From positions 67,248 to 131,247 of the forward strand of contig JAUJNP010000002.1 of the NCBI GenBank assembly GCA_030448105.1: a stretch of DNA of 64,000 nt, given 5' to 3'. The stretch is from Acidimicrobiales bacterium. Its GTDB lineage: Bacteria; Actinomycetota; Acidimicrobiia; Acidimicrobiales; Iamiaceae. The notes beneath the pieces were generated by a model that was given only the letters and a program-made list of their open reading frames with translations, was not told where the DNA came from and did no database searches. The translations under genes were made by a program, and so were the position numbers. How positions within the stretch are numbered: the first letter of the stretch is position 1; every line of letters starts with the position of its first letter. This document shows, piece by piece, positions 16,793-26,037 of this stretch.

Positions 16793-16986
16793 GGCTGCTC
16801 CTCCCTCTCGCCCTCGTCGACCAGTCCAGCATCCTCGCTGCCGGTCGGTCCGAGGTCGACGGCGGCCAGGGCGGGCAGCAGCACCCCGGGCCCGGGCCAC
16901 GGTCCCATGAACCGCGCCGCGGCGGGCGCGGGTAGTTTGGTTACAGGCCAAGGGTTGCCGGCAGCAGGGGCTAACCAGGGGAGGGG

Positions 16987-18546
16987 ATGTTGGGCGTGCT
17001 GCGCTCGCGCCGGATCAAGGAGTCAGCGGACGGGCCGCTGCGCATCGAGGGCTTCGAGCGGCTGGAGTTGATCGGCCGGGGCGGTTTCAGCCAGGTGTAC
17101 CGCGCCCACCAGCGGTCCTTCGATAGGACCGTGGCCATCAAGATCCTCAACGTCACCTTGGATGACGAAGCGGCCCACCGTCGCTTCCAGCGCGAGTGCC
17201 AGGTCATGGGTCGCCTGAGCGGCCACCCCCACATCGTGGACGTCTACGAGGCGGGAGTCACCGGCCAAGGCTCCCCCTACCTGGTGATGGCCTACTACGA
17301 GGGCGGCACCAGCCTGGACGCGGCCGGTTCCATGGATGCCGAGCGGGTCCTGGCCGCCGGAGTGGCCATCTCCTCGGCCCTGGCCCACGCCCACGCCCAC
17401 GGCGTGCTGCACCGCGACGTCAAACCCCACAACGTGCTGCTCTCCGCCTACGGACAGCCCGCTTTGTCGGACTTCGGGCTGTCCATCCTCAGCCAACAGG
17501 GCGCCTCGATGAGCATGGTGGGCTTCACCCCCGCCTACGCTCCTCCCGAGGTGCTCGAACAGCGGGCCCCCGACGAGCGTTCCGACGTCTACTCCCTGGC
17601 GGCGACGCTCTACATGCTGGCCGCTGGCCATCCCCCCTTCGGGGAACGCCAGGACCAACCGGTGCCGGCGTTGCTGATGCGCATCCTGCGCGACCCGGTC
17701 CCCCGCATCGACCGGCGCGACATCCCCGATTCGCTCGACGACGTCCTCCAAGCCGCCCTCGACCGAAACCCCGCATCCAGACCCACCGCCGTGGAGCTCG
17801 CCCGGCGGCTGCAACGGGTCCAAGACGACCTCGGCGTGCCCCGCACGGCTCTCCCCATCGCCGCCGCGCCGCCACCGCAACCGGAAGCGCCCGCCGAACC
17901 GCCACCGCAGAGGTCGCCCTTCGCCCGCCCTCGAACGAGCGAGACACCCGTCGAGGCCTACCCCGGGCTCGACGAGGTGGAGCGGGACCGCTTCGCCGCA
18001 GGCTCACCCGCGGCCGGCGCCGGCGACGCGGACGGAGCCACGGTGCACCGCCCGGTCCAGCGAGAGGAGGTCGACGACAGCGGGCCGCCGGAGCCTCGGC
18101 GCCGGTGGCTGGTGCCCGCCCTGGTGGCAGCCGCCGTGCTCCTGTTAGGGGCAGGTTCGTTCGCTGTCCAGGCGCGGACCGGCGACGAAGATCCGCCGCC
18201 CCCGACAGAGCGACCTACGACCACGGTCTTCCGCCCGCTGAACCGGCCGGAGCAACTGAGCGTGAAGGAGATCACGGGCGGCCAGCTCCAGCTCAGCTGG
18301 CGGGGCAACCCCGATGCGACGTACCAGGTGATCGCCTACAGCGAGGAGAACCCGGGGGAGGCGATATTTCTCGACCCCATCACCAAGGCCACCTCCGTGA
18401 AGCTCCCACGCCTCCCCGGCATGGAGGGCTGCTTCTTCGTGGCCGACTTCGACGACCTCCAGCAGGCCACACGCCGTGAGGAGGCTTTCAGCGACCCGGC
18501 ATGCTCCGGAAACGCGACCCGGGAATCCGTCGGCATCCCCGGATGA
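16987..18546 (+). CDS. Transmembrane Ser/Thr protein kinase (PknB-type) with FN3-like sensor
   Basis: 519 residues. The kinase domain spans about 20-280: LIGRGGFSQVYRA is the glycine loop, VAIKIL holds the ATP lysine, HRDVKPHNVLL the catalytic loop, LSDFGLSIL the DFG, and TPAYAPPEV the activation-segment end. A Pro-rich linker follows, then one span (about 373-395) and an extracellular fibronectin-III-like domain (QLSVKEITGGQLQLSWRGNP) rather than PASTA repeats. The Shine-Dalgarno sequence AGGGGAGGGG directly precedes ATG 16987. It flanks the type VII-like locus; its FHA-bearing motor protein is an obvious candidate target (inference). Confidence 0.95.
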   Translation: MLGVLRSRRIKESADGPLRIEGFERLELIGRGGFSQVYRAHQRSFDRTVAIKILNVTLDDEAAHRRFQRECQVMGRLSGHPHIVDVYEAGVTGQGSPYLVMAYYEGGTSLDAAGSMDAERVLAAGVAISSALAHAHAHGVLHRDVKPHNVLLSAYGQPALSDFGLSILSQQGASMSMVGFTPAYAPPEVLEQRAPDERSDVYSLAATLYMLAAGHPPFGERQDQPVPALLMRILRDPVPRIDRRDIPDSLDDVLQAALDRNPASRPTAVELARRLQRVQDDLGVPRTALPIAAAPPPQPEAPAEPPPQRSPFARPRTSETPVEAYPGLDEVERDRFAAGSPAAGAGDADGATVHRPVQREEVDDSGPPEPRRRWLVPALVAAAVLLLGAGSFAVQARTGDEDPPPPTERPTTTVFRPLNRPEQLSVKEITGGQLQLSWRGNPDATYQVIAYSEENPGEAIFLDPITKATSVKLPRLPGMEGCFFVADFDDLQQATRREEAFSDPACSGNATRESVGIPG

Positions 18547-18560
18547 CGCAAGACCGAGGA

Positions 18561-20729
18561 TCAGCGCGCTACAGCGGCCGACCTCACCACGAAGTAGCGG
18601 CGCAGCCGGTCACGGCGGGAGAGGCTGGTGCGCAGTCCCTTCTCGAAGGCACCGAGCTCCCGCCACGCCTCCTCCGCCTCGCTCTCCGGCGGATCGCGGC
18701 GGGCGAAACCCGCCCGACCGGCCCGGTCGGCCAAGCTCGCCAGCGGTGCGACGCGCTCGCCGCCGGCCGTGGCGCGGGCCGCTGACAGCACATCGCTCAG
18801 CGCGGCGGCACGATAGGAGCGGTAACCGACCTCTCCGAGCCGGTCGACGGCCTCAGCCCACGCGCCGGCCACACGCCGCCGCGGGGAGGGCGACTCCCGG
18901 CGCCGGCGGCGACGCAACGCTCGAAGCCCGGCCGGGGCGACCAGGGCCAGCACTGCCACGAGCGGCAGCACGAGCCACCCGACGAGCCTCGCTGAGGCGC
19001 CCGTGTCGCTGCCGGTCTCGCTGACCGACCTGCGGCTGTCCGGGTCCTTCCCGTCCCCGTCGCCACCGCCGGGCGGCGGCGGTTGCACCGGCTTCTTCTC
19101 CTTGCCTTCGGTGACTTCGGGGACGGGCGCAGCGGACGCGTCGGCGGGCACGGGGTCATAGGACACCCAGCCAGCTCCTGCGAAGCGCACCTCGGCCCAG
19201 GCGGTGATGTCATGGGTGTCGACCACCCAAGTGTTTGCAGCGGCGACGCGGCGGGGACGGAAGCCCACGACGAGGCGCGCCGGTAGGTCGCGCAGGCGCG
19301 CCAGCAGCACATACGCGGCGGCAAACTGCTCCCGCGTGCCCTGCATGCGGCACTTCGGGTCGATGAGGAAGCACCGGAGGTGCTGCAGAGTGAGGCCCGT
19401 GGTGACCGGCTGACCGGCTGCCGTCACCTTGTACTTATCGCGGAGGACGGTTGCCAGGTCGTTTGCCGCTACCGAGGGCGCCGTCCCATCGGGGAGGATC
19501 CGCTTTGCGAGATCTTCGAACTCCTCGGCAAGCTCATCGGGTAGCTGGAGGGCAGCGCGTGCGGCAGCATCCCTCCCGGCCTCGTCCGTGATCAAGGGCG
19601 ACCGCTCGGCTACAGACGATCGCACGGTGTAGTGCGTCGGCAGGCGGCCGGCAGTGCTCAAGAGCGCGCCCGTCGCTCGATCCACCAGAAGGCTCCCACT
19701 CGGGGCCTCCACCTCGACCGGCCGATCGAGGGCGGGGAGGAAGGCCGACTCCAAGCTCTCGACGGTGACGTCTTGGGTGACCATCACCGCTTCGGTGCCT
19801 GGTGTCGCCTTGACCCTCGGCAGCCGCCGCCCGGCGGGCACGAACGTCGCCGAGGAGGAGAACGTCTCGCCGTCGTAGTCCTCCAGCGTCGCCAACCGCA
19901 GCTCCGGTGGTGCCGCCCACCCCGCCACGCGCACGGTGAGGACCTCACTGGCCTTCGGGTTCGACAGGTAGGGGGCGAGGAGGTCGAGCGGGTTGTCGAG
20001 CGCTTGGGCACGGACCTCGGGCTCGATGATGCGCCGCAGGGTGAACCGCTCGCGTGCATCGGCCCCTGGGAGGTTGGGGGCAACTGCGGTGGCGGCCAAG
20101 GTGAGCACGAGCACCAGCGGCACCGCGCTCACGACGTTGCGCCGCCGGGCTCTTGTCGCTGCTCCACCTCCCACCGCGCTGGTCGCGGCTACGGGGTCGG
20201 CCACGGTGGCGAGCAGGGCCAGAGCTGCGAACGCAACCGCAACGGCCACGTGATCCGGGTCCTCGGCGGTTCCGAACGCGAAGCCTACGAGGAGCAGGAC
20301 AAGGGGACCGCACAGGCCGGCCACCCCGTTCCTGAGCCGCTGCGTGCACTCCGCAGTGAACACGCCGACCAGGAACGTGAGCAGCGCCGGTACCGCCAAC
20401 AACGATCGGTCGGTGTCGGCTGGGACGCCCGAGGTCAGCAGCCGGCGCGGCCCATGCACGAGCGCCCGCCCCACCTCGGCAGGCCACGGGCTCCTGATGG
20501 CTACGGCCACGACTACGAGGCTGACGACGATTGAGGCCACGAGGACCGCCCACACGGAAAGGCGGCGCACGCCGGTCATGAAGGCGGACAGCACCGTGGC
20601 TACCACCGCGGCGAACACGGCCACCGGCACCACCAGGCCACCCGAGAAGCACGACGTGAAGGCCGCCCCGGCCACCGCCACGAGGGCGGCGGCCAAGGCG
20701 AGGCGGACGAAGGGGTGCCGACGCATCAT
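18561..20729 (-). CDS. TgpA/DUF3488-type membrane protein with degenerate transglutaminase domain
   Basis: 722 residues: about six N-terminal membrane spans, an extracytoplasmic transglutaminase-like core, one more span (LVLPLVAVLALVAPAGLRAL) and a cytoplasmic DUF4129-like tail. The core aligns as GTREQFAAAYVLLARLRDLP and VDTHDITAWAEVRFAGAGWV. In active relatives these read GxCxxFAxAxVLLAR and xDxHAWAEV. Here the nucleophile Cys is Arg and the catalytic His is Thr, so the enzyme is predicted inactive. The start ATG 20729 overlaps the DUF58 stop (ATGATG). It forms a conserved trio with the DUF58 and MoxR genes. The longer frame upstream is rejected. Confidence 0.9.
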   Translation of the reverse strand: MMRRHPFVRLALAAALVAVAGAAFTSCFSGGLVVPVAVFAAVVATVLSAFMTGVRRLSVWAVLVASIVVSLVVVAVAIRSPWPAEVGRALVHGPRRLLTSGVPADTDRSLLAVPALLTFLVGVFTAECTQRLRNGVAGLCGPLVLLLVGFAFGTAEDPDHVAVAVAFAALALLATVADPVAATSAVGGGAATRARRRNVVSAVPLVLVLTLAATAVAPNLPGADARERFTLRRIIEPEVRAQALDNPLDLLAPYLSNPKASEVLTVRVAGWAAPPELRLATLEDYDGETFSSSATFVPAGRRLPRVKATPGTEAVMVTQDVTVESLESAFLPALDRPVEVEAPSGSLLVDRATGALLSTAGRLPTHYTVRSSVAERSPLITDEAGRDAAARAALQLPDELAEEFEDLAKRILPDGTAPSVAANDLATVLRDKYKVTAAGQPVTTGLTLQHLRCFLIDPKCRMQGTREQFAAAYVLLARLRDLPARLVVGFRPRRVAAANTWVVDTHDITAWAEVRFAGAGWVSYDPVPADASAAPVPEVTEGKEKKPVQPPPPGGGDGDGKDPDSRRSVSETGSDTGASARLVGWLVLPLVAVLALVAPAGLRALRRRRRRESPSPRRRVAGAWAEAVDRLGEVGYRSYRAAALSDVLSAARATAGGERVAPLASLADRAGRAGFARRDPPESEAEEAWRELGAFEKGLRTSLSRRDRLRRYFVVRSAAVAR

Positions 20730-21877
20730 GCCAACGTCCGCTGCCACGCCTGCACGAAGGTCGGCCCGTCGGCCACGCGCAGTCTCCTGGCTGTCGGCCC
20801 GAGCACTTGCACCTCGAGCTTTTCGGTGGGGTCCACCTCGATGAGCACTGTGAGGTCGCACGACGCCGCTTGTGCGGCCACGGTGGCGCGCACGGAAGGG
20901 ACGCCCCGCCCGGTGACCACGACCAACGATCGGCCTCGACCTCCTCCCACGTGTTCGTTCACCGCCCGGCCCAGATCGGTGCGGGCATCGCGGGCCACCT
21001 CGGCCAACCGCTCGTACGCCCCGACGCCGGCGCCTTGGCCGCTGCGATCGAGCAACAGGTCTCCGGTAGAGGTGATCATCCGCACGGGATACCGCTGCAT
21101 GACCGACGAAACGGTGACCGAAGCAGCGATGGACACCATCGCTTCGAACGCCTCGTCCGTGTCGTAGGCGGCGGTCGTCGTGTCGAGCACGACCACCGCC
21201 CGCGGCTGGCTCGAGTCCACCTGGTGCCGTACCAGCAGGGTCCCCGTTCTGGCGCTGGACCGCCAGTGGATGCGCCGCGGCTCGTCGCCCGGGACGTACT
21301 CGCGCAAGGACTGGAAGGTGATCGAACCCTCGGCCTTGTCGACGGTGGGGCCCTCGAGGTCTCGCAGCCGTCCGGACGGTATCGGCGCGATGGCGTAGAC
21401 CTTCGGGGTCACTATGAAGGTGTTGGTGCCCGTCAGTTGCCGCTCGGCTCGGACCAGACCGAAGGGATCCTGCCGGTTGAGCGAGAGAGGGCCCACGTGG
21501 AACACGCCGCGCCGGTCGGCCTCGAGGGCGTACTCCACGGTCTTGGTACCACCCGGGGCCAGGCGAGGCAGGAGGAGCTCGGTCTGCCGGTCGACCAGAT
21601 GGTCGAGAGCCCAAACGGGGGCCGACGCCCGGCGGGCAGGGTTAGACAGCGCCAACCTCACCCGGGCAGACTCGCCTACCGGCCGTTGGGAGGGCTCCAA
21701 CGACCGTTCGACATGAAGGTTCGGCACGCTCCGAGCCCACGCCAGCCCGGCGATCAGCGCGCCGATCCCCGCGGTGGCGACCAGCAAGAGCTCGCCGTAC
21801 CCGAAGCTCCAGCCGAGGAGGTACAGCATGGCGCTGCCGAGCAGCAGAGCTCGCCCCGCCAGGGTCAGCCGGGGCAT
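20726..21877 (-). CDS. DUF58 (VWA-like) protein
   Basis: 383 residues with two N-terminal membrane segments (LLLGSAMLYLLGWSFGYGEL and LLVATAGIGALIAGLAW). The signature DUF58 stretch is REYVPGDEPRRIHWRSSART, followed by GTLLVRHQVDSSQPRAVVVL and DTTTA, a MIDAS-like start of a von Willebrand A fold. DUF58 proteins accompany MoxR ATPases and transglutaminase-like membrane proteins in many bacteria, probably as a chaperone and adaptor set. The start is ATG 21877, three bases after the MoxR stop. Confidence 0.93.
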   Translation of the reverse strand: MPRLTLAGRALLLGSAMLYLLGWSFGYGELLLVATAGIGALIAGLAWARSVPNLHVERSLEPSQRPVGESARVRLALSNPARRASAPVWALDHLVDRQTELLLPRLAPGGTKTVEYALEADRRGVFHVGPLSLNRQDPFGLVRAERQLTGTNTFIVTPKVYAIAPIPSGRLRDLEGPTVDKAEGSITFQSLREYVPGDEPRRIHWRSSARTGTLLVRHQVDSSQPRAVVVLDTTTAAYDTDEAFEAMVSIAASVTVSSVMQRYPVRMITSTGDLLLDRSGQGAGVGAYERLAEVARDARTDLGRAVNEHVGGGRGRSLVVVTGRGVPSVRATVAAQAASCDLTVLIEVDPTEKLEVQVLGPTARRLRVADGPTFVQAWQRTLA

Positions 21878-21880
21878 CGG

Positions 21881-22858
21881 TCAGGCCAGGGGCTTGGGCG
21901 TGGGCACGTCCCGCAGCACCTGCTCGACCACGCCGGCAGCGTCGCCCGAGCGCAGAGTCGCGTCGGGCGTGAGGATCAACCGATGGGCGAGGGCCACCAC
22001 GGCGAGGTCGCGCACGTCCTCGGGAAGCACGTAGGCGCGACCGGCCGCTGCCGCCTTGGCCCGGGCCGCCCGCATCAGGGCGATGCTGGCCCGTGGGCTA
22101 CCGCCGAGGCGCACATCCGGATGGTCCCTGGTGGCTGTCACCAAGGCGATGATGTAGTCCCGCACGCGCCGGTCGAGGTAAACCTCGGCGGCTACTGCGA
22201 TCATCGACCGCGTGACATCGGCGCTCAACACCGGCGCGAGCTCTCCGGCACCATGCCCTTGGCGGTGGTTGTCGAGGATCTCGGACTCGGCGTGGGCATC
22301 GGGGTAGCCGATGGCGACCCGGAGCAGGAACCGGTCAAGCTGCGCCTCAGGAAGGGGGTAGGTGCCGTCCATCTCGATGGGGTTCTGCGTCGCGATGACC
22401 ATGAACGGCCTCGGCACCGGGTGCGGGTGGCCGTCGACGGTCACCTGGTACTCCTCCATCACCTCGAGCAGGGCCGACTGCGTCTTGGGTGAGGCCCGGT
22501 TGATCTCATCCCCGAGCACGATGTTGGCGAACACCGGCCCCGGCTTGAAGTCGAAGGTGCCCCCGCTCTGGTTGTAGATGGCGACGCCGGTGATGTCACT
22601 CGGCAGGAGGTCGGGTGTGAACTGGATGCGCTGGGACGACGCTCCGATCGAGGCGGCCAGAGCCCGGGCCAGGGTCGTCTTGCCCACGCCGGGGACGTCC
22701 TCGACGAGGAGATGGCCCTCGCTCATAAGGCAGACGAGCGCGAGATCCAATGCCTCCGTCTTGCCCTTGATGACCAGCTCGGCGTTGTCGCGGATCGCGG
22801 TGAACTGATCGGCGAACCAGCCGACCCGATCCTCCACCGTCGCTCCGGTCATGGTCAT
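21881..22858 (-). CDS. MoxR-family AAA+ ATPase
   Basis: 325 residues. Walker A is VEDVPGVGKTTLARALAASI, Walker B is ANIVLGDEINRASPKTQSAL, sensor 1 is FMVIATQNPIEMDGTYPLPE, then AQLDRFLLRVAIGYPD, and sensor 2 is in GGSPRASIALMRAARAKA. MoxR ATPases act as chaperone-like remodelling enzymes with DUF58/VWA partners. The start is ATG 22858 with GAGGGAGAG upstream; a second ATG two codons on is possible. It lies between the propeller-FN3 gene and the DUF58 gene on the same strand, one apparent operon running 25858 to 18561. Confidence 0.95.
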   Translation of the reverse strand: MTMTGATVEDRVGWFADQFTAIRDNAELVIKGKTEALDLALVCLMSEGHLLVEDVPGVGKTTLARALAASIGASSQRIQFTPDLLPSDITGVAIYNQSGGTFDFKPGPVFANIVLGDEINRASPKTQSALLEVMEEYQVTVDGHPHPVPRPFMVIATQNPIEMDGTYPLPEAQLDRFLLRVAIGYPDAHAESEILDNHRQGHGAGELAPVLSADVTRSMIAVAAEVYLDRRVRDYIIALVTATRDHPDVRLGGSPRASIALMRAARAKAAAAGRAYVLPEDVRDLAVVALAHRLILTPDATLRSGDAAGVVEQVLRDVPTPKPLA

Positions 22859-22868
22859 GATCTCTCCC

Positions 22869-24572
22869 TCAAGAAAATCCTCTCCGGCTCGACTCGAAAT
22901 CGTCACAAGGGCGGATGCGGGCGTAGTCGGGCTGGCGGCGCGGGTCGAAGTCCTCGCTGTTGATCCATCCCTGGTAACCCGACGGGGGCCAGTGGGTGTA
23001 CCAGTTCGTGGTCCCGAGCCGGCAACCGATGATGTACGAGTTGTTCTCGCCGGTCACCCCGGGCTGGCTGGCCGAGCTCCGGTCGGGTGCGGCGTAGTGG
23101 ATGAGCGGTTCGCAGGGCGGTGATGGCGAGCTAGAGCAGCCGCTGCCGATCCCGTACGCCACGGCGCCGTAGACGAAGATGGTCGGCGAAGCGACGTCGG
23201 CGGGTTGGCCTCCCGCGCTGGTGACGCGGGCGTAGTAGCGGGTGCTGAAGTACGGGGCGTCGAAACTGAACGGTGTCCCGCACTCGTGCGTGGTCTGCTG
23301 GACCGTCCCCTGCGGTGGCGGGCTGGTGCCGGTGTCGGTCCGGTCGCCCCGCTGGTACGACAACTCGACCTCGCAGCTGGCAGAAGGGTTGGAGGCAGCG
23401 ACGTCGAGCGTCAGCACGCGGCCACCCGTCTCGGAGCCTTGCTGCCACGACATGCGGTCGATCGTGACCTCCTGGGGGGGCACGACTGCTGTCTGCGTCG
23501 CCGAGGCGTTGGGACCCGGTTCCGCCCCCGCTTGCGGCTGCACGGTGACCGTCACGTCGTGGGTGCCCGGGGGTGCAGAGAAGGCGACGTTGGTGCCGCT
23601 CGGCCCCTCGGGCGTCGTGATGCCGGCGGAGGGGATGGCGACGGTAACACCGCTGGAGTTGGCCGTGGTCCACGAGACGAAGATGGTTCCGTCAGGCCCG
23701 CTCTGCGGTGCCTGTCCGTCCACGCTCATCCCAGTGACGTCCGCGTAGACCACTTGGACCGGCTTCTGGACGGTCGCGTTCGTGGATGCCGCCTCCCCTG
23801 TTCGGCCGTCATCTCCGATCGCCTGCACCGTGATGCGGTAGGTGCCGTCGGCGGGCCGCTCGAAGTGCACCGCCGTCTCCGAGTCGGCCACGGGAACCAG
23901 GGTCGCCCCTGTCTCGGCGTGCGTCGCTGTGGCCCTATAGCTCGAGATCGTCACGCCCTCCGCGCGCACCGCGTCCCATGACACCTGCAGCTGGTCGGAT
24001 GCCGCGTCGTAGGCGGCGTTGCGGATGTTCGGGGCGGGGATCGCGGCGGGCGGCGGCCGGCCGACCTTGATGGAGGTTGTGGCCGCGTCACCGGGGCTGT
24101 TGGGCCGCTCCTCGGTGACGGCCCGCACGCTGATCGTGTAGGTGCCGGGTGCGAGGCCGGCAAATGTGACCCTGGTTTCGGTTGACACCTCTCGATCGCC
24201 GGCGCCGCCTGGTCCGACGGCAGCGGCCTGGTACCCAATGACGTTTCGCCCTGCGGCGTCGGGGACTGGCCGCCACGTGACGATGACGTCGCCCGTCCTG
24301 GCGTCATGCGTAGCACTGAGGCCAGTGGGCGCCGGGATGGAGGTGTTCACCGTTGGACCGGGTCTGTTCCCGACGTTCGGGTTGTTCTCCACGTTCGGGT
24401 TGTTCTCCACGTTCGGGTTGTTCCCCACGTTCGGGTTGTTCCCCACGTTCGGGTTGTTCCCCACGTTCGGGTTGTTCCCCACGTTCGGGTTGTTCCCCAC
24501 GTTCGGGTTGTTCCCCACGTTCGGGTTGTTCCCCACGTTCGGGTTGTTCCCCACGTTCGGGTTGTTCCCCAC
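22869..24572 (-). CDS. C-terminal half of secreted repeat protein: NNPNVG repeats, FN3 domains (frame-split)
   Basis: This frame carries eleven copies of the six-residue unit (G/E)NNPNV, then at least two clear fibronectin-III domains (GLSATHDARTGDVIVTW and NAAYDAASDQLQVSWDAVRA) and further beta-sandwich segments. It ends in a Cys-containing domain (GENNSYIIGCRLGTTNWYTH, WPPSGYQGWINSEDFD). It has no start signal of its own. It is the continuation of the gene starting at 25858, and joining requires one extra base near 24595. Such long Ig/FN3 proteins often accompany MoxR/DUF58/transglutaminase and kinase genes in Actinomycetota. It is probably extracytoplasmic. Confidence 0.85.
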   Translation of the reverse strand: MGNNPNVGNNPNVGNNPNVGNNPNVGNNPNVGNNPNVGNNPNVGNNPNVGNNPNVENNPNVENNPNVGNRPGPTVNTSIPAPTGLSATHDARTGDVIVTWRPVPDAAGRNVIGYQAAAVGPGGAGDREVSTETRVTFAGLAPGTYTISVRAVTEERPNSPGDAATTSIKVGRPPPAAIPAPNIRNAAYDAASDQLQVSWDAVRAEGVTISSYRATATHAETGATLVPVADSETAVHFERPADGTYRITVQAIGDDGRTGEAASTNATVQKPVQVVYADVTGMSVDGQAPQSGPDGTIFVSWTTANSSGVTVAIPSAGITTPEGPSGTNVAFSAPPGTHDVTVTVQPQAGAEPGPNASATQTAVVPPQEVTIDRMSWQQGSETGGRVLTLDVAASNPSASCEVELSYQRGDRTDTGTSPPPQGTVQQTTHECGTPFSFDAPYFSTRYYARVTSAGGQPADVASPTIFVYGAVAYGIGSGCSSSPSPPCEPLIHYAAPDRSSASQPGVTGENNSYIIGCRLGTTNWYTHWPPSGYQGWINSEDFDPRRQPDYARIRPCDDFESSRRGFS

Positions 24573-25858
24573 GTTCTCGCCGTTGTTCTCGACGTGCCGT
24601 TCTCGCCGTTGCCGTTCTCGCCGTTGCCGTTCTCGCCGTTGCCGTTCTCGCCGTTGCCGTTCTCGCCGTTGCCGTTCTCGCCGGGGGGGCCGATCGGAGG
24701 TAGGGGGAGAGGCTCGTATTCGCCCTTTCGGGTCTCCTCGGGGTCGACGCCGCCAGTGAGCACGCCTTTGGTGGCGTTCTTCTTGACGCGCTCGGGCGAG
24801 CCGGGGCTGGGGACGGTGAGAGCACCGTCCCCAGTGGGGTCGTTGACGTAGACGATGCCGCCCCGTACGTCGATCTGCACTCGCTTGGGATTCCTTGTGG
24901 GGAAGTTGGTTCGCTTGGTGACGCGACCGCGCTTGGGGTCGATCTCGAGCAGCTCCGTCTTGCCTGCCTTGGACGAGACCAGGTACACGCGGGACTTGTT
25001 CACCTTCGGCGCGGTCATGACGCTTCCGGGGCGCGCGACCTGTAAGTTGCGAACGACCTCGTCCTTCGTCACCCCCACCAGGCGGCCCGAGCCTTCGTCG
25101 CTGATCCAGAGGGTCTCGCCGCTCAGGTTTTCGGGCACCCGAAGCTTCGGCCCGCTCACGGGGAGCTTCACGGGATCGCCGGCCTCTCCTTCGATCGCCC
25201 GGACGACGCCCGAGGTCTTGTCGACCGCGAACACCGTGCGGCCCACCACCGACATGTCCACCTCGGCGTTCCTTGTGGCGACGTGGACGCGCTTGACGAT
25301 CCGACCCCGGAGGATGCGCACTGCGTCGCCGGACCTCTTGTGGGCCACCCAGAGCGCGCCCCCGGGCTCGACGGCGGGCTGGCCCAGCACTCCGTCCAAC
25401 TGCAAGGTGTGGGTGACCTTCCGCGTTTCGGGGTTGAGCTCGCGGACCCGCCCCGTACCTCGTTTGACCAGGTACCGCCCACGCCCCTCGGGACCGGCAA
25501 CGAGCTCCTCCCCCCTCGCTCCCGGATCGGTGGTGGCGGCCCAGTTCAAGCTGCGCGGGTCGAAGCTGATGATCTTGCCGTCCTGGGTCCGAAGAGCGAC
25601 GACGGAGCCGCTCCCCTGCACGACGTAGAGGCGGCCGCGCGAGCCGGCCTTCATGCGGGCGTCGACCCGGCCGGTTCGCCCGTTGACCCGCACGAAGGTT
25701 CCGCTCTCCTCGCTGCTCAACCAGAACGCCCCCGGCGAGAGGGCGAGGTCGGCAGCCTTCGTGCCGGCTCCTAGCAGGAAGGGCAGGGCAGCCGCGAGCA
25801 GACCCGCGACGGTCGCCAGGGTGACGAACCCGCTGGATCCTGCTCGCCTAGCCATCAT
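24347..25858 (-). CDS. N-terminal half of secreted repeat protein: signal anchor and beta-propeller (frame-split)
   Basis: Start at ATG ATG 25858/25855 after a GGGGGG stretch. A signal anchor (GFVTLATVAGLLAAALPFLL) precedes a propeller of short blades, for example GRVRELNPETRKVTHTLQLD, NLSGETLWISDEGSGRLVGV and TELLEIDPKRGRVTKRT. Five GENGNG units follow. After about 24597 the frame reads as repeated RTWGTT, which is the neighbouring repeat read out of phase, so everything from about 24347 to 24595 in this frame is artefactual tail. With one base restored, the protein would continue into the NNPNVG and FN3 half and total about 1,000 residues. The binding target is unknown. Confidence 0.85.
   Translation of the reverse strand: MMARRAGSSGFVTLATVAGLLAAALPFLLGAGTKAADLALSPGAFWLSSEESGTFVRVNGRTGRVDARMKAGSRGRLYVVQGSGSVVALRTQDGKIISFDPRSLNWAATTDPGARGEELVAGPEGRGRYLVKRGTGRVRELNPETRKVTHTLQLDGVLGQPAVEPGGALWVAHKRSGDAVRILRGRIVKRVHVATRNAEVDMSVVGRTVFAVDKTSGVVRAIEGEAGDPVKLPVSGPKLRVPENLSGETLWISDEGSGRLVGVTKDEVVRNLQVARPGSVMTAPKVNKSRVYLVSSKAGKTELLEIDPKRGRVTKRTNFPTRNPKRVQIDVRGGIVYVNDPTGDGALTVPSPGSPERVKKNATKGVLTGGVDPEETRKGEYEPLPLPPIGPPGENGNGENGNGENGNGENGNGENGNGENGTSRTTARTWGTTRTWGTTRTWGTTRTWGTTRTWGTTRTWGTTRTWGTTRTWGTTRTWGTTRTWRTTRTWRTTRTSGTDPVQR
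24372..24577. repeat. 18-base tandem repeat encoding (G/E)NNPNV
   Basis: About eleven near-identical 18-base units of the form ttgttccccacgttcggg. Two units differ by c to t, giving E instead of G. The units are in frame, so copy-number change would leave the protein in frame. The encoded Asn-Pro-Asn-Val linker resembles a flexible or extended wall-spanning spacer. Confidence 0.95.
24597..24684. repeat. 18-base tandem repeat encoding GENGNG
   Basis: Five units of ccgttctcgccgttg type code for Gly-Glu-Asn-Gly-Asn-Gly on the minus strand. The array abuts the NNPNVG array. The frame break (gacgtgccg where gacgttgccg would keep frame) lies at the junction, at about 24595. Confidence 0.92.
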
Positions 25859-26037
25859 CCCCCCGGGCCATTCCTTAGGGGCCACCCCCTTCGGAATCGA
25901 TGAACCCCGGCAAGGGAGTTCGGGCCGGAAAATACCTTCGCGGCGGCCTGGTCGCAAGCCCACCCTGCCCACCGTGTACCGCCTTGCCTCTTCGCAGCCG
26001 AGACCCCGCACCTGGAGGTGAACTAACTTCCGGGATC

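Noticed and set aside
24372-24684. CRISPR-like array
   Set aside because: The 18-base units are contiguous with no spacers, and they encode an in-frame protein repeat.
25900-26037. N-terminal extension of the FHA-FtsK motor from ATG 25900
   Set aside because: It overlaps the promoter and the GGAGGTGA ribosome site and adds a low-complexity Pro/Cys/Arg leader unlike the family.
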